A stretch of DNA of 64,000 nt from Anthopleura xanthogrammica (taxonomy: Eukaryota; Cnidaria; Anthozoa; Actiniaria; Actiniidae). Position 1 is the first letter of the stretch, and each line of letters starts with the position of its first letter. The stretch is from assembly GCA_964019055.1 (NCBI GenBank), contig OZ025223.1:1858625-1922624 (forward strand), given 5' to 3'. Below, in pieces: positions 38,383-50,391 of this stretch. The position numbers and the translations under genes were made by a program. The notes under the pieces were generated by a model. The model saw nothing but the letters and a program-made list of their open reading frames with translations, was not told where the DNA came from and ran no database searches.

Positions 38383-41300
38383 ATGGCGGAGACTAAAGAT
38401 TCGGATCTTGATATAAAAGTCCTTGAAACGTCCGAAATTCGGGCTGACACTGACTCTCCATCGAAACACCCAGAGATCCCAGACGGTGGATGGGGGTGGT
38501 TTGTATGTGCAGGGACATTTATTGTAAATTTTATCGTATTTGGTATCCATAATTCTTTTGGAGTCGTTTATGCTAACCTGTTAGACGAACTAAAGATGGG
38601 AAAAGCTGAAACTGGTGAGTTTTTAATTCTTAATTTGAACTTGAAAAACATTGCTCACTTTGACAACAACGCCGGCTTGTAGACCGGCTTGTACAAATTA
38701 CAAACAGAACGTGCCGGTCTTGGACGAAAAATGTCAAAATTTAAAGCAATATCTTGCGACATTTAGATGTTAGGAAAAAAAACAAAATCTGGCATTCACA
38801 CATCATCTAATAGGATAAATAACTGAACGCAACAACATATCTGAAGTGTATTATATTTTAAGATATAATTACTATCGTAGAAGTTTGATGGAATATGACG
38901 ATTTCGAAATTAATAACTAAAAAAAATATTATGACTCGAACTTTTATCCGTTATTATTTTTTAAATTTCATGTTTTCAGCTTATTTTTCCTCTCAAAACG
39001 AATACAACTTTTTGCCTATTTTTCTACAACCTCTTGAAGTCGCTTATAAAATTACTTATGTAACGACAGACATTTTGCAGCAAACTTCGTAATTCTATTT
39101 TATTTTTTTTGCAGACATTTGTTTATAAATAATTAATAGTTATTTTTCTTACTTCTAAAGCCTAACTTCAAGGTGAAATAGTTCTTTTTGAACCACTTTA
39201 TAGTAAATATTAAATTTACTATAATATGCCACGAGTTACTCGGACTTTGAACTTTATAGTTTTCAAGGGATTAGTTATGCACGAGTTTGAACAAAGACAA
39301 AATACACTAAAGCTCGTTTTGAATTTTTTCGAGACTTTTTTCGTAAATAACATATCCGTAAAAAGAGTTATTTTACAAGCATTTTGACATGCAAGGTGTT
39401 GAGAACGCCAAATGTCAGGAAATGCTCAATGGACGCGCTCATTTTAGCGGCGAAAAATGGCTTCGCGCCAAAATGAATTTAAGCGCCAAAACTATCATTT
39501 TCTTCGTTGGTCCAGTATCAGACTCAAAGTCTATAATTTTCAGTACTGTTTCGGTGGCTTTTCTTGTAATTATCAAAGCCTTTCAATGAAAATGGGTTAA
39601 AACTTGACTTGCATAAAGTAACATTTTTTGAAACTCACAATCCATTCCTAAGGCAACTCGGTACTTGTACGTTGTACAATTAAAGTACAAAAATGCAGGG
39701 CAGGGGAGGGGAGGAGTAGAGGAATTATTATGATTTGGCTGTTGTATCACAGCGTGGGACACTCACAACAGAGCTAAGCTGCAATCACTGTGTAATGCAA
39801 CAGAATGTTAAGTTTTGTAACCGAGACTGTTTTGACCAGTTAAGTTCTACTTCAAGTGTAGTTTCCTGTTCCACAAACCTCTTTAGAATTAACCTATAAA
39901 CTACCAAGGTTAGTTTGTCCAGGTACGCGATGATCCCTCGCGTGCCGCCGTAGTCTTAGGCCCGGTTTAGACGTCGAATTTCACATGAAAACGTGCCGAA
40001 TCTTTATTGAAGTCAAACAATAGGTTTTGCTCATTTGCATTAGATTCGGCAAATGTGAAATTTGACGTCTAAACCGGGCCTTACAACTAGCTCTCGAAAA
40101 AACCCTCGAAGCACAGGAGAGAACCAACAAACAACTCTACTCACATACGACACCGAGCCAGGCGGGACTCGAACCCGGCCGCCTTGGTGAGAGGCGACAC
40201 ATTAGCAGCGCACGCCATCCGTGCTTTCCTAACAGGAGATGACAGGAGAGGACAGGGGAGAAGAGCAGAGGAGAGGAGAGGAGTCAAGAGGGAAGGTAGC
40301 CAGCAAAACAGCTGGACCTTCATGCTAACGCCAGCATTCTTCTAAAATTCTTTTTTTCGCTCCGTCTCTCCACAGCGTGGATCGGAGCGATGGCAATGGG
40401 TCTCAACTTCATGTTCGGGCCAATAACCAGCCTTCTTTGTGATCGCTACAGCTGTCGTGCCGTTGCTTTTGTCGGCGCTCTTCTTTCAGTTCTTGGCCTC
40501 TTCTTGACTTCATTCGTCCAAGAACCCACCAAGATGTACGTAACTTATGGACTTCTATTCGGTATTGGGTCGAGTTTATCCTTCGTTTCTTCGATTGTAG
40601 TGCTTGGAGATTATTTTCACAAACGCTTAGCTCTTGTCAACGGTCTAGCGACATCGGGTAGTGGTGTAGGATCGTTAGTCACTGGCCCTGTTATCAACTA
40701 TCTTCTGTCTACGACTGGTTGGCAGAATTCAATGAGGATACTGAGTGCTTTTGCTGTGTTGTTGTGGGTGGCAGCGTTCTTGTATCGACCGAACACGAGA
40801 ATTGATCGAACTAGAAAACAGAGAGCTAAACTGTTTGATTCCAGGATATGGAAGAACAAGGCTTATGTATTTTGGGTGGCAAGCGTGGCCATATTTCAGT
40901 TTGGATATTTGATCCCGTTTGTTCATTTGGTAAGTACTAGTCAGTGTCAACTATTACCATTAATAGTAAACGTGTCATTCCCTTGAGTATTACTTCTTTC
41001 TTTACCTAATGTTTGCCCATTTCAGTCCACGTGACATTCGCTTGAGTATGATTCTTTTTGACTTGGGGCATTCCAATCTTAGACCACGTGTCGTTCCCTT
41101 GAGTGTTATTTCTTTCTTTAGCTTTAATTGTTTGACGTTTTTCATTTCAGACCAAGTGTCTCTCCGTTTAGCATTATTTCTTCTTTAACTAAGCATGTTT
41201 ACCCATTTCAGACCACATGGCATTCTCGTGAGCAATAGCTTGCGCTAGCTAGTGTTCCATTCACTCCCCTTTAACCAAGCAGACTCGTATCGAATAGACC

Positions 41301-43029
41301 TCTTTAGCTAGAGCATTTGTTTTGCCCATTCCAGACCACGTGTCATTCCTTTGAGAATCTATAGGATTCCATTTGAGTCCAAACAAAAAATTAATAGTCA
41401 AGGGATTGACACGGGGTCTGCAAGGGGCAAAACATTACGCCCAAGCTGAAGAGGTCTATTCTCTGATATCTAAGGGACAAGGTCAAAACAATTGTCTAAA
41501 ATAGGGACCCGATTTTATTGATTTAGGTGGTGGGTTCCGATAGATACCCCCTCCCCCCTCAGAGACCTCTTGAAATGCTCGATATATACTGGATGTCTCC
41601 AGTGACTATTTCTATCCACATATACGTTGTTTAGAATACATGTAAACATACAGTACATTCATTTCTGTAATTTGACTTTCAGTTTTGGAGATATTTGAGG
41701 ACAAAATCCAGGATTTCACTTCCAGAGGTAGTGGGTACCGGGGAACCCCACCCCTCCCCCAGAATGGGGTACCGTAAGATGACAATTGTTTTGACCTTAT
41801 CCCTAATCCACTGTTTATTATCGCAGGTCAAATACGCAGAGGACCTCGGAGTGACCAAATCCAAAGGTGCCTGGCTCATAGGATTTTTGTCCATCATGTC
41901 AACCGTTGGCAGAGTCGTGTTTGGAAAAATAAGCGAATTTAAACGAATAAAGCGGCTTAATGTCTACCAGCTTTCCATCTTTGTGATTGGGATAAGTACC
42001 ATTCTGTGTCCGCTGGCCAAGTCATACGGTGGGCTCATCGGGTATTCCTTGACGTTTGGTTTCTTTGATGGATGTTTTGTTGGCCAAGTCGCTGTTATCA
42101 CGGCAGATATTGTGGGACACGAGAATCTGTCTCAAGGAGTTGGGAATCTCTTTGGTTGCCTCGCGATTCCCATGAGTTTTGGACCCCCAGTTGCAGGTAA
42201 GGATTTGATTCTGACTTCAAGTGGCATTCTCTTTGTCTGCGCTACTTGTGGTCAGCACCTATGGCTGATTGATTGTGCGCATGTTCACTAAGTTTAGTGA
42301 CTACATTCAGCTGACCTCATCCTTAGTGTCTGCTGTGCTTGTGATCAGTAGTTTTAACATGTTATTACGCATGCGCAGTTGAGGGAGTTCAGCTGACCAC
42401 ATCCTTGTCTACGTTATTTATGACCAGCAGTTTACATGCTGGCTGATTTGACTGGCTGATTTTTGGTCAGCATCATCAATGAAAAACATGACATTTTCTT
42501 GTTCCTGCTTCCCCTTTACCTGTACTCTTTTGTATATTTTGCTCTAGGGGCCATTAAGGCTTAAATAAATAATAATTTTCCCTTGATGTACCAGAAATCA
42601 TACCTCCAGGGCCCACGCTCTTATCTTCTAAGTGCTTCATCAAAATCTCTGACATTTTGTTCCTCAACAGGCTGGTTATACGACGGATTTGGCTCCTACA
42701 AAGTCGCCTTCTACTTGTCTGGAAGTGTCGCCATCTTTTCGTTTTTTCTCATTTTCGTCGTTGCTTTCCTGCTTCGACACAGGGAACCCAGAACTGAATT
42801 TGACGGTCGTCGACCAGTTTCAATAACAGACTCTAAAGAACCAGTCAACAGGAAGGGTTTTCCGAATCGAGAAAGTTCAGGATATTCGTCTTCTCGGAGT
42901 GGAAGTGAGGAATGTGATAGTCAACCACTTATTTACAAAGACGAGTTTGTGAGTCCAAAAGAAAATCATTTAACAGGACCAAAGCTGAGAGATTTGTTTA
43001 TTGAACTCGAAAGGGAAACTGTTCTCTAG
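38383..43029 (+). CDS. SLC16: SLC16 (monocarboxylate transporter) family carrier
   Basis: A plasma-membrane major-facilitator carrier. Family members move lactate, pyruvate, ketone bodies, aromatic amino acids or thyroid hormone; which one applies here is unresolved. Four exons (38383-38614, 40376-40929, 41827-42196, 42671-43029) join in phase to 504 aa. The signature DGGWGW lies at residues 34-39, entering helix 1. The second family motif YFHKRLALVNGLATSGSGVG lies at about 157-176. The central cytoplasmic loop is basic (RIDRTRKQRAKLF). Exon 3 starts the C-terminal six helices, and exon 4 holds the last helices and a charged cytosolic tail. The start ATG is followed by an acidic cytosolic N-terminus. 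Introns carry SINE and foldback copies. Confidence 0.93.
39956..40083. mobile_element. Palindromic MITE with GGCCCGGTTTAGACGTC ends
   Basis: About 128-bp foldback: TTAGGCCCGGTTTAGACGTC with AATTTCACATG, and its complement ending ACGTCTAAACCGGGCCTTA. TTA flanks both sides and may be a 3-bp target duplication. It lies in SLC16 intron 1. Confidence 0.85.
40085..40225 (-). mobile_element. tRNA-derived SINE (minus strand)
   Basis: On the minus strand: A-box-like GATGGCGTGCGCTGCTAATG, B box GGGTTCGAGTCCCGCC, then TATGTGAGTAGAGTTGTTTG. It lies in SLC16 intron 1. A 3' fragment with the same body (AAGAACCAACAAAGAACTC) occurs near 18560-18610. Confidence 0.75.
40967..41240. repeat. Tandem array of MITE half-arms
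   Basis: About four to five head-to-tail units of about 65-70 bp (CCCATTTCAGACCACGTGTC, ATTCCCTTGAGTATTATTTC). They match one arm of the foldback family at 33572-33737, without the opposite arm. It lies in SLC16 intron 2. Confidence 0.75.
41295..41458. mobile_element. Palindromic MITE, TTTCAGACCACGTGTCATTC family
   Basis: TAGACCTCTTTAGCTAGAGC, CATTCCAGACCACGTGTCAT and complementary arm CCCAAGCTGAAGAGGTCTA. Complete copy in SLC16 intron 2, next to the array of half-arms. Confidence 0.85.
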
Positions 43030-43380
43030 AAGTCTGGTTAATTAAATTTTCCCCTGACTTTGTTCTTTAACTTTTTATAAATTGGCTAGTGGTGTGTGAA
43101 GGGTTGATAAGTTTACTTGAATGCAATAGTATTTTTTATATTTTGCTATTTAAGAATTTAATTATTATATAGGTTAAAATGTTAAAATATCTTTTAAAAT
43201 CGTTATAAATTTATTTAAAAAAATTTTCGTAAAAAATAATCGTCTTCACGAAAACAATTAAAATAATGAATAAAAATGTTAATCCATCAAGTTGCTGCTG
43301 CTGTTGTTTTTGTTGCTGCTGCTGTTACTGTTAATTGCGAACTTTTTGTTCCTTTAGACTCCTTTCAAGTGCCGTCAAAG

Positions 43381-43462
43381 CAGCTCAATTTGGAGGACAA
43401 AACAGAAGAATTTCAATCTCCTGAGAATTGGAAACCTGTTGTTTTGTCCTCCAAATTGAGCT
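43381..43462. mobile_element. Foldback MITE (CAGCTCAATTTGGAGGAC family), copy 2
   Basis: 82-bp hairpin: CAGCTCAATTTGGAGGACAA ... TTGTCCTCCAAATTGAGCT. It lies in a 103-aa open frame with a hydrophobic start, which is therefore probably not a gene. Confidence 0.8.
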
Positions 43463-45073
43463 ACACATGCTGCGAGTGCAAGGGGATTATTCTCAGTGAC
43501 CCAAAGTATTTCGAAATCCCTTCACGTTTTACGGCTCTTCTAGGTCCTCTTTATAAGCGTTGGTCCATTAAGTTTGTATGTAAGTAGGTGGGGGCCGAAC
43601 CCCCTAGCTCAATCCATTTACTAACCGAACGTAACGCACAAACACTGAATACTAGTTTTGTCCCTCGAGGCTGTTACTTGATGAAAAGGACGTGCATTAT
43701 CAAAGGTAAGTGATATAACGTCACTCTAGTTTTGTCAAACTATGTCGAAAGGAGAAAAAAATCTGAAGATGATACTCGATGAACGATTCAACGGAGCCGT
43801 GGTTTCTCATTTCTCGTTATTCTTCCTTTTTTCCCCTCTTTAAAAGTTCGCTTCGGGTCATTTTTAGTATCATTAGAATTACCGCTGTCCAGCATCATGT
43901 CCGTAATGACTATCGTCTTAACGTTATTGACATTTTTATGATTTATGGTGTTATAAGCTTAGATAATGAATAAGAAAATCCTACCAAATTAGCTTAATGT
44001 TGCTATATTTTTGTAAGTTTGCACGTGTTTTTGCCCGATTATGCCACGTATCATTCCCTTGAGTATTATTCCTTTGTTTGCTCTTAATTTTTTTGAAGAA
44101 TCCCTAATATCGATAAAACTCGAATTTTATTCGCAAGAGGTTTATTTAAAATTGAAAAACGCTCAAAATAAAGTGATTTCTACGGTATATCAGTTCCATT
44201 TAAGTCTATCTGTACGACGACGAATTCTCGGTACAGCGTATTCCGTGTGAAAATACACGAGAGGCCCAGGTTTTTTTCCAAATACGCAGCGTGACTCGCA
44301 TTCAGGGTTGTGATTGGACGTTTGAGTTTTCGTATACTTTGATTGGTTCATAGGGAAGCCATTTAAGGAACTGGGAGAAACTAATTAAATTTTCCAATTT
44401 AATATTCAAAATGGCGTCTGTTCACATTTGTGTCGGAGAATTATGTCGGAGGATGATTGGTCGTTGCGGATACGAAATGACGTCATATTTTTTAACCAAT
44501 CACATTTTCATTAAAATATGATTGGTTGAGAGAAATCTAGAACTTTCGTTTCCAGAGTCCGCACTTCAAGCCTGAGGCATCAATTAAGGCCATGGTTAAA
44601 AATTCACTTGGCTAAAAATTCTCCTCGTCTCACAGTTCTTGGTCTTGACAGTTGACTGACTTTCATGTGTTTTCGTCAATTTTAACCCCTTAATTTATGT
44701 CAAGATATATTAATCCAACATAAGTTACTAGTTATTTCGTACTTTAGAACCTGACAAACGCTTGGATACTAGAAAGATTTACGAGACAAATTTCCGGCAT
44801 CTATAAAAAATGTTTTGCAAATTTAGAATTTTTGATTTTCATAGTTTTCGCCTTGAATTGACAACTGGTGTGATAGTCGGATTCCTCTGTTTAGATTCTT
44901 CGCGTGGGTTGTGTAAAAGATATTCTTTATTTTCAGTCATTTCACTGAGATAATCTTGTAATGTTTGGTGGTATCCTGCTGTTATCCGCTACTCTAAGAG
45001 TTTAAATTGTCACTTGTCGACAAATAAGACATAAAAACTCCATGAAAATAAGAATAAAAGCAAAAAAAAAAAA

Positions 45074-45320
45074 ATTGAAAGAGAGACAGAGACAGAGACA
45101 GAGACAGAGACAGAGACAGAGACAGAGAGACAGAGAGATAGAGAGAGACAGAGACAGAGAGAGACAGAGACAGAGACAGAGAGATAGAGAGAGACAAAGA
45201 CAGAGAGAGAGAGACAGAGACAGAGAGAGACAGAGACAGAGACAGAGACAGAGAGAGGAAGAGAAAGATAGAGAGGAAGAGAAAGATAGAGAGGAAGAGA
45301 AAGATAGAGACAGAGAGAGG
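45074..45320. repeat. (GACAGA)n purine microsatellite
   Basis: A GA/GACA tract of about 250 bp; all purine except scattered C and T. The Arg/Gln-rich frame across it is spurious. Confidence 0.95.
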
Positions 45321-47254
45321 TGACCTTGGAAGTACTGAGTTCGTAAAAAAATTAGCCTTGCTAATAATTTCAGAGCAATATCAAACAGCGAATGATCAAT
45401 CTAATATTTGTGGTAACGATTTTCTCGACCAAAAATTCAAACCTTTTCCGTGCACAAAATGAGTTTTTATCTAATGACAAATACAAAATTACGACCACAA
45501 TATATCATTCATCAAATACATCATGAATGGAAAAACAAAGCATGTGTTTTATGATTGATATTTCCTTACCAATTACAAGCCTTAATTTAAGTCCCACAAG
45601 TAATGAAAGACAGAAAAACGCTTGCAATATATATTAACGCTTCTTTATCATGCTTCCATGATGGCGTCCAGCAAATTCTATGACTGCTATTAAGCCACTA
45701 CGGTACTCAACTATATCGTACCTGAAGGGATGGAAGACAAGTTAATGAATTTTTGTTTTGAAAGAAATTAAGCCAGGCTAGGAGGTCGGTAACGGTGGAT
45801 ATAAAAAATAAAACAGCTCGTAAAATTGGGCCACGAATTATTGGGATGTCGTTTGTAAACGATTAGAGAGTGCTACTAGAGTTGTTGTTTTTTTTGCTGC
45901 AGAAACACCGCGCGTTTGGTAAAAAATTCTTCTTTGCTTGGGCGTTAAAAATAGAACAACTGAAATAGATAAAAAAAGGAACACACTTATTCTAATATTA
46001 GAAAGAGCACTTATTATTATATCCTCATGAGGAAGCCTTTTTAGCTTGTTTTAAAATCGACTGGAATATTCTTGAAAAAGTATGATTCTTGAATACAATA
46101 TTTCCAACTTCTTGAATGTCAGCACTTGCACGAAAACAAACGAAAAAAAGTCAAGTTATTTTCGCTTTATCGAAGTTTGAATGACATGATCTTAAAGAAT
46201 GATATATCTAAGGTCATAATATAAGAGCCCTAGATGTAAAATTGGTTCGAAAGCCAAGGAGTCGTGGCATTTCATGACACCGTTTCAACTTAAATAGTTC
46301 TAATCAGTATTTCGACAAAGGCACCGCTTCGCGAAAATGAATTCTTTATCAAATAAAACCATTATTTAATGTGCTTAAAAGTCCTAACAAATAGTTCCAA
46401 AAGAGTTTAATTTGGGTTTCTAAGAACGAACCATCATGTTCAATACCTTTTGCAAAATAAACGATCACTTTAGATCAGATCCGGTTTTACCGCGACCTGA
46501 AACAACGTGAACAGATGTTGTTTCTAAATATCTTTAAACGTTTTACGTATCGGAAGGATTCATTAACTCTGTTGCGAGCTATAAAATAAATAAGTGCTTC
46601 CTGTCTAGAACTACTTTGAATCCTAAATGATGGCAATAAACTTCTACGACGGCTTGCTTAACCAATAAATAGTTACGAATTCTGGGTAGAAAAACACTTG
46701 TCGTGGTTGAAGAGGAAAACAACGGCGAGTGTCATTTCAGGGGGAAAAATAAGGTAAGAGTTTCTGAACCAATTAGAATAGTAAAATAAACTTTGTAAGT
46801 CTTGGGGTATTTGACAAATTTGTCTAAATTTTATCTCTATAAAGTTTATTAACTTTGGGGAAAATTCTGCGAGAAACCTTCTAAGTGCTCTCGACTTGTA
46901 ATTGTCGAGACTTTGCTCCACGGGCTTGAACATCTTAAGTAATAGAAAAAAATTCCTCGTTTTGAACTTTTGAGAGAAAGCTTTTAGATGATTCACTAAT
47001 TTTCCTAAAAGGTTTAGCATACCTTCCAGCAAGAACTGTTCTTTGAAATAATTGAATTAAACTTAGGCGCGGGACGTGAAGGAACGACTTCTGGTTTTCA
47101 AGATGATTTACAAATACTGAAAAACTAAGTTTTCCTTGAAAACCGTTTCATTTCAAGGGGTTTAATTTACATATTTCAGTTTATTTTCATCAAGAAAAAT
47201 GCTTTTTCTGTTCTTCTGTTACATTTAATTGAAAAATAAGCGCATATTTTGAGA

Positions 47255-47340
47255 GACAATTTTTTCTCGCTTGATTAAATAAAAAATTTGAAAACAGACA
47301 ATTTTTTCTCGCTTGATTAAATAAAAAATTTGAAAACAGT
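47255..47340. repeat. 43-bp direct duplication
   Basis: Two adjacent identical copies of a segment with GACAATTTTTTCTCGCTTGA and TTAAATAAAAAATTTGAAAA. Confidence 0.85.
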
Positions 47341-48079
47341 TTTTGACTTGCTATGAGATTGCCGCTCGAGGCGACCTTAAAATTTTTACTAAAGATTAGC
47401 GGAACGGCTATTTTCGAACGCATTTTTTTTGTTTGTCCTAATATCGAAGGAATGGTGAGATTTACTAAGTACTTTATAGCCCACTGCTGGTCTTAAGTCA
47501 TCGAAAGAGTGGATATAAATAGAGTAAAATACTAGGTAGTTAAGTTCAGTATTGAAGGACCTGTTACCTTATTGTGTTCTCCAAGCACTTGAAAAGCACT
47601 CTCAATCAATATATATCAATATATATCAAGATATCAAGATAGATAAGCAAACAAGACAAGGTAAGAACCCGCCTCAAAATTCCTTTTTCAAGAGTTAAGA
47701 TTTTCAAAATTTTCCAAGTTGTATAATCGAATAAAACAATAAATACTCGCGGGCAACGGAAATTTTTGAAAACGTTTTTACGTAACAACGTGAGTTCGTG
47801 AAAATGCTTGAAAATGCGTGAAAATTCACAAGTTGAATACTGGAAATCTTTAAAAGCCACTAAGAAAAAATTCGGGATAAAAGGGCGTGCTCTTCAAAAA
47901 CAAGTTTTCTTTCGAGAAAAGAAAAACAAGAAAGAACACGAAAATGAGTTCAGAATACGTTTTTGGAACCAATGATAATTCAATGATCGTATAAATAGGA
48001 TAGCTCAAGTTCCTCTGGTCAGGAGTTAGCGAGGAGTAACTGAACGCAAAACCACTGAAGAGTCTCTCGAAGTAACATC

Positions 48080-48260
48080 ACATGTGAGTAGAGTTTGTTG
48101 GGTCTCTCCCTTGATTCAAGTATTTTTCTCAGTCCTGCTTCTCCGCATTTCTCCTTGAAAAAAACTTAGCACGCTAAATTCCTATTCGATCTGTAGTTAG
48201 CCGTGACCCGACTTTGTTCAGCTCAAGAGGTTGTTTCAGGGTTCAATCTTTATTTTCCGT
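48080..48260 (+). mobile_element. SINE remnant with one tail unit
   Basis: Body motif CACATGTGAGTAGAGTTTGT and one degraded 57-bp tail unit (TCAAGAGGTTGTTTCAGGGT). The tRNA-like head is missing. Confidence 0.6.
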
Positions 48261-48489
48261 ATCCCTTTCTTCAGGTATCTCTTTCACTCTTGGATTGAAA
48301 ATATACTAAAAATTTCAGCTAAAATCCTGTCCTGGCCATGTTGACGCATGCGCGGAATGGTACCTTGCACGAAGTTATTCAAATCTTTGATTAACCAATC
48401 AAAACCTACTCGTGTCAATCATATTTCTGAACAATCAAATATCATGCACTTTTCCCTGTTTTTCGCTGTAGATCAACCAACCTTTTGTC

Positions 48490-50356
48490 ATGGCAACACC
48501 ATTAATCACCATAGTTACTCTGTTGGTATTTTTATCAAGTTTACAAACAACTGGTAGGTGATGCAATAGTTTAAATAAATCGTTCTTTGGGTTTCCTGTG
48601 TGGGGGAGATTTTCACGAGTATGGGTTTCCTGTGGTTAGCTTCGTTACCAGTCTCTTCAGTGCTCAGTGTTCTGAGATACAGGAACCCCATTTCTTAGAT
48701 TATATTCGGTTATTTTTTATTGTCTTCAGAGTCCAGAAATACTCCTTTTCAAAATGAAAATTCTATAAGACAAGAACAGAGGGGATATCAGCCTGATGAG
48801 GAAGAATGCGTTCTACGCCGGCCAGACGGAACTTGTCACAACCAATGGCGAGTAGGAAAGAAAGGAAAAAATGGATTGGACATGCTGCAGAGAAGACAAG
48901 CGAAATGCAATAGAAAAATTTCGCCTAACTGTAGGGTAATGATAGGCAAAAAAAGGTAGGTAATATAGTCATGAAGAATTATCGGCTACTGCCACCACAG
49001 GGAGCCCACCACTATCACTGCCATTACCACTACCACTGCTACTCACTACCACCGCTTCTCCTGCTCCTACTACCACTACTACCACCACCACCACTATCAC
49101 TGCCATTACCACTACCACTCCTCCTCCTACTACCACTGCTACTCACTACCACTACCGCTACCACTCCTCCTCCTACTACAACTGCTACTCACTACCACTG
49201 CCATTACTACTACCACTACCACTGCTACTCACTACCACCACTTCTCCTGCTCCTACTACCACTACCACAACCACAACCACTATCACTGCCATTACCACTA
49301 CCACTCCTCCTCCTACTACCACTGCTACTCACTACCACCACTTCTTCTGCTCCTACTACCACTACCACCACTATCACTGCCATTACTACTACCACTACCA
49401 CTCCTCCTCCTACTACCACTGCTACTCACTACCACTGCCATTACTACTACCACTACCACTCCTCCTACTACTACCACTGCTACTCACTACCACTGCCATT
49501 ACTACTACCACTACCACTCCTCCTCCTACTACCACTGCTACTCACTACCACCACTTCTTCTGCTCCTACTACCACTACCACCACTATCACTGCCATTACT
49601 ACTACCACTACCACTCCTCCTCCTACTACCACTGCTACTCACTACCACTGCCATTACTACTACCACTACCACTCCTCCTACTACTACCACTGCTACTCAC
49701 TACCACCACTTCTCCTGCTCCTACTACCACTACCACCACCACCACCACCACAACCACTATCACTGCCATTACCACTACCACTCCTCCTCCTACTACCACT
49801 GCTACTCACTACCACCCCTTCTCCTGCTCCTACTACCACTACCACCACTATCACTGCCATTACTACTACCACTCCTCCTCCTACTACCACTGCTACTCAC
49901 TACCACCCCTTCTTCTGCTCCTACTACCACTACCACCACTATCACTGCCATTACCACTACCACTACCGCTCCTCCTACTACTACCACTGCTACTCACTAC
50001 CACCACTTCTCCTGCTCCTACTACCACTACCACCACCACAACCACAACCACTTTCACTGCCATTACCACTACCACTCCTCCTCCTACTACCACTGCTACT
50101 CACTACCACCCCTTCTTCTGCTCCTACTACCACTACCACCACTATCACTGCCATTACTACTACCACTACCACTCCTCCTACTACTACCACTGCTACTCAC
50201 TACCACCACTTCTCCTGCTCCTACTACCACCACCACCACCACTTTCACTGCCATTACCACTACCACTACCACTACCGCTACCACTCCTCCTACTACTACA
50301 ACTGCTACTCACTACCACCACTTCTCCTGCTCCTACTACCAATACCACCACCACCA

Positions 50357-50391
<35 letters not shown>

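Larger units (their letters stand above)
43030..48489. other. Long repeat-rich intergenic region
   Basis: No gene supported between SLC16 and the secreted precursor. It contains a foldback at 43381-43462, a partial MITE arm at about 44026-44095, a purine microsatellite at 45074-45320, a short direct duplication at about 47255-47340 and a SINE remnant at about 48080-48260. The promoter of the precursor gene, and a 5'UTR exon ending before an acceptor at about 48472, should lie near the right end. Confidence 0.6.

Noticed and set aside
43276..43587. 103-aa frame with a signal-like start and a Cys cluster
   Set aside because: Its middle is a foldback element also found near 990-1073. No splice or family support.
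45042..45323. Arg/Gln-rich 93-aa frame
   Set aside because: A translation of a purine microsatellite.
46673..47032. 119-aa minus-strand frame
   Set aside because: No domain, no splice partners, AT-rich composition; likely chance.
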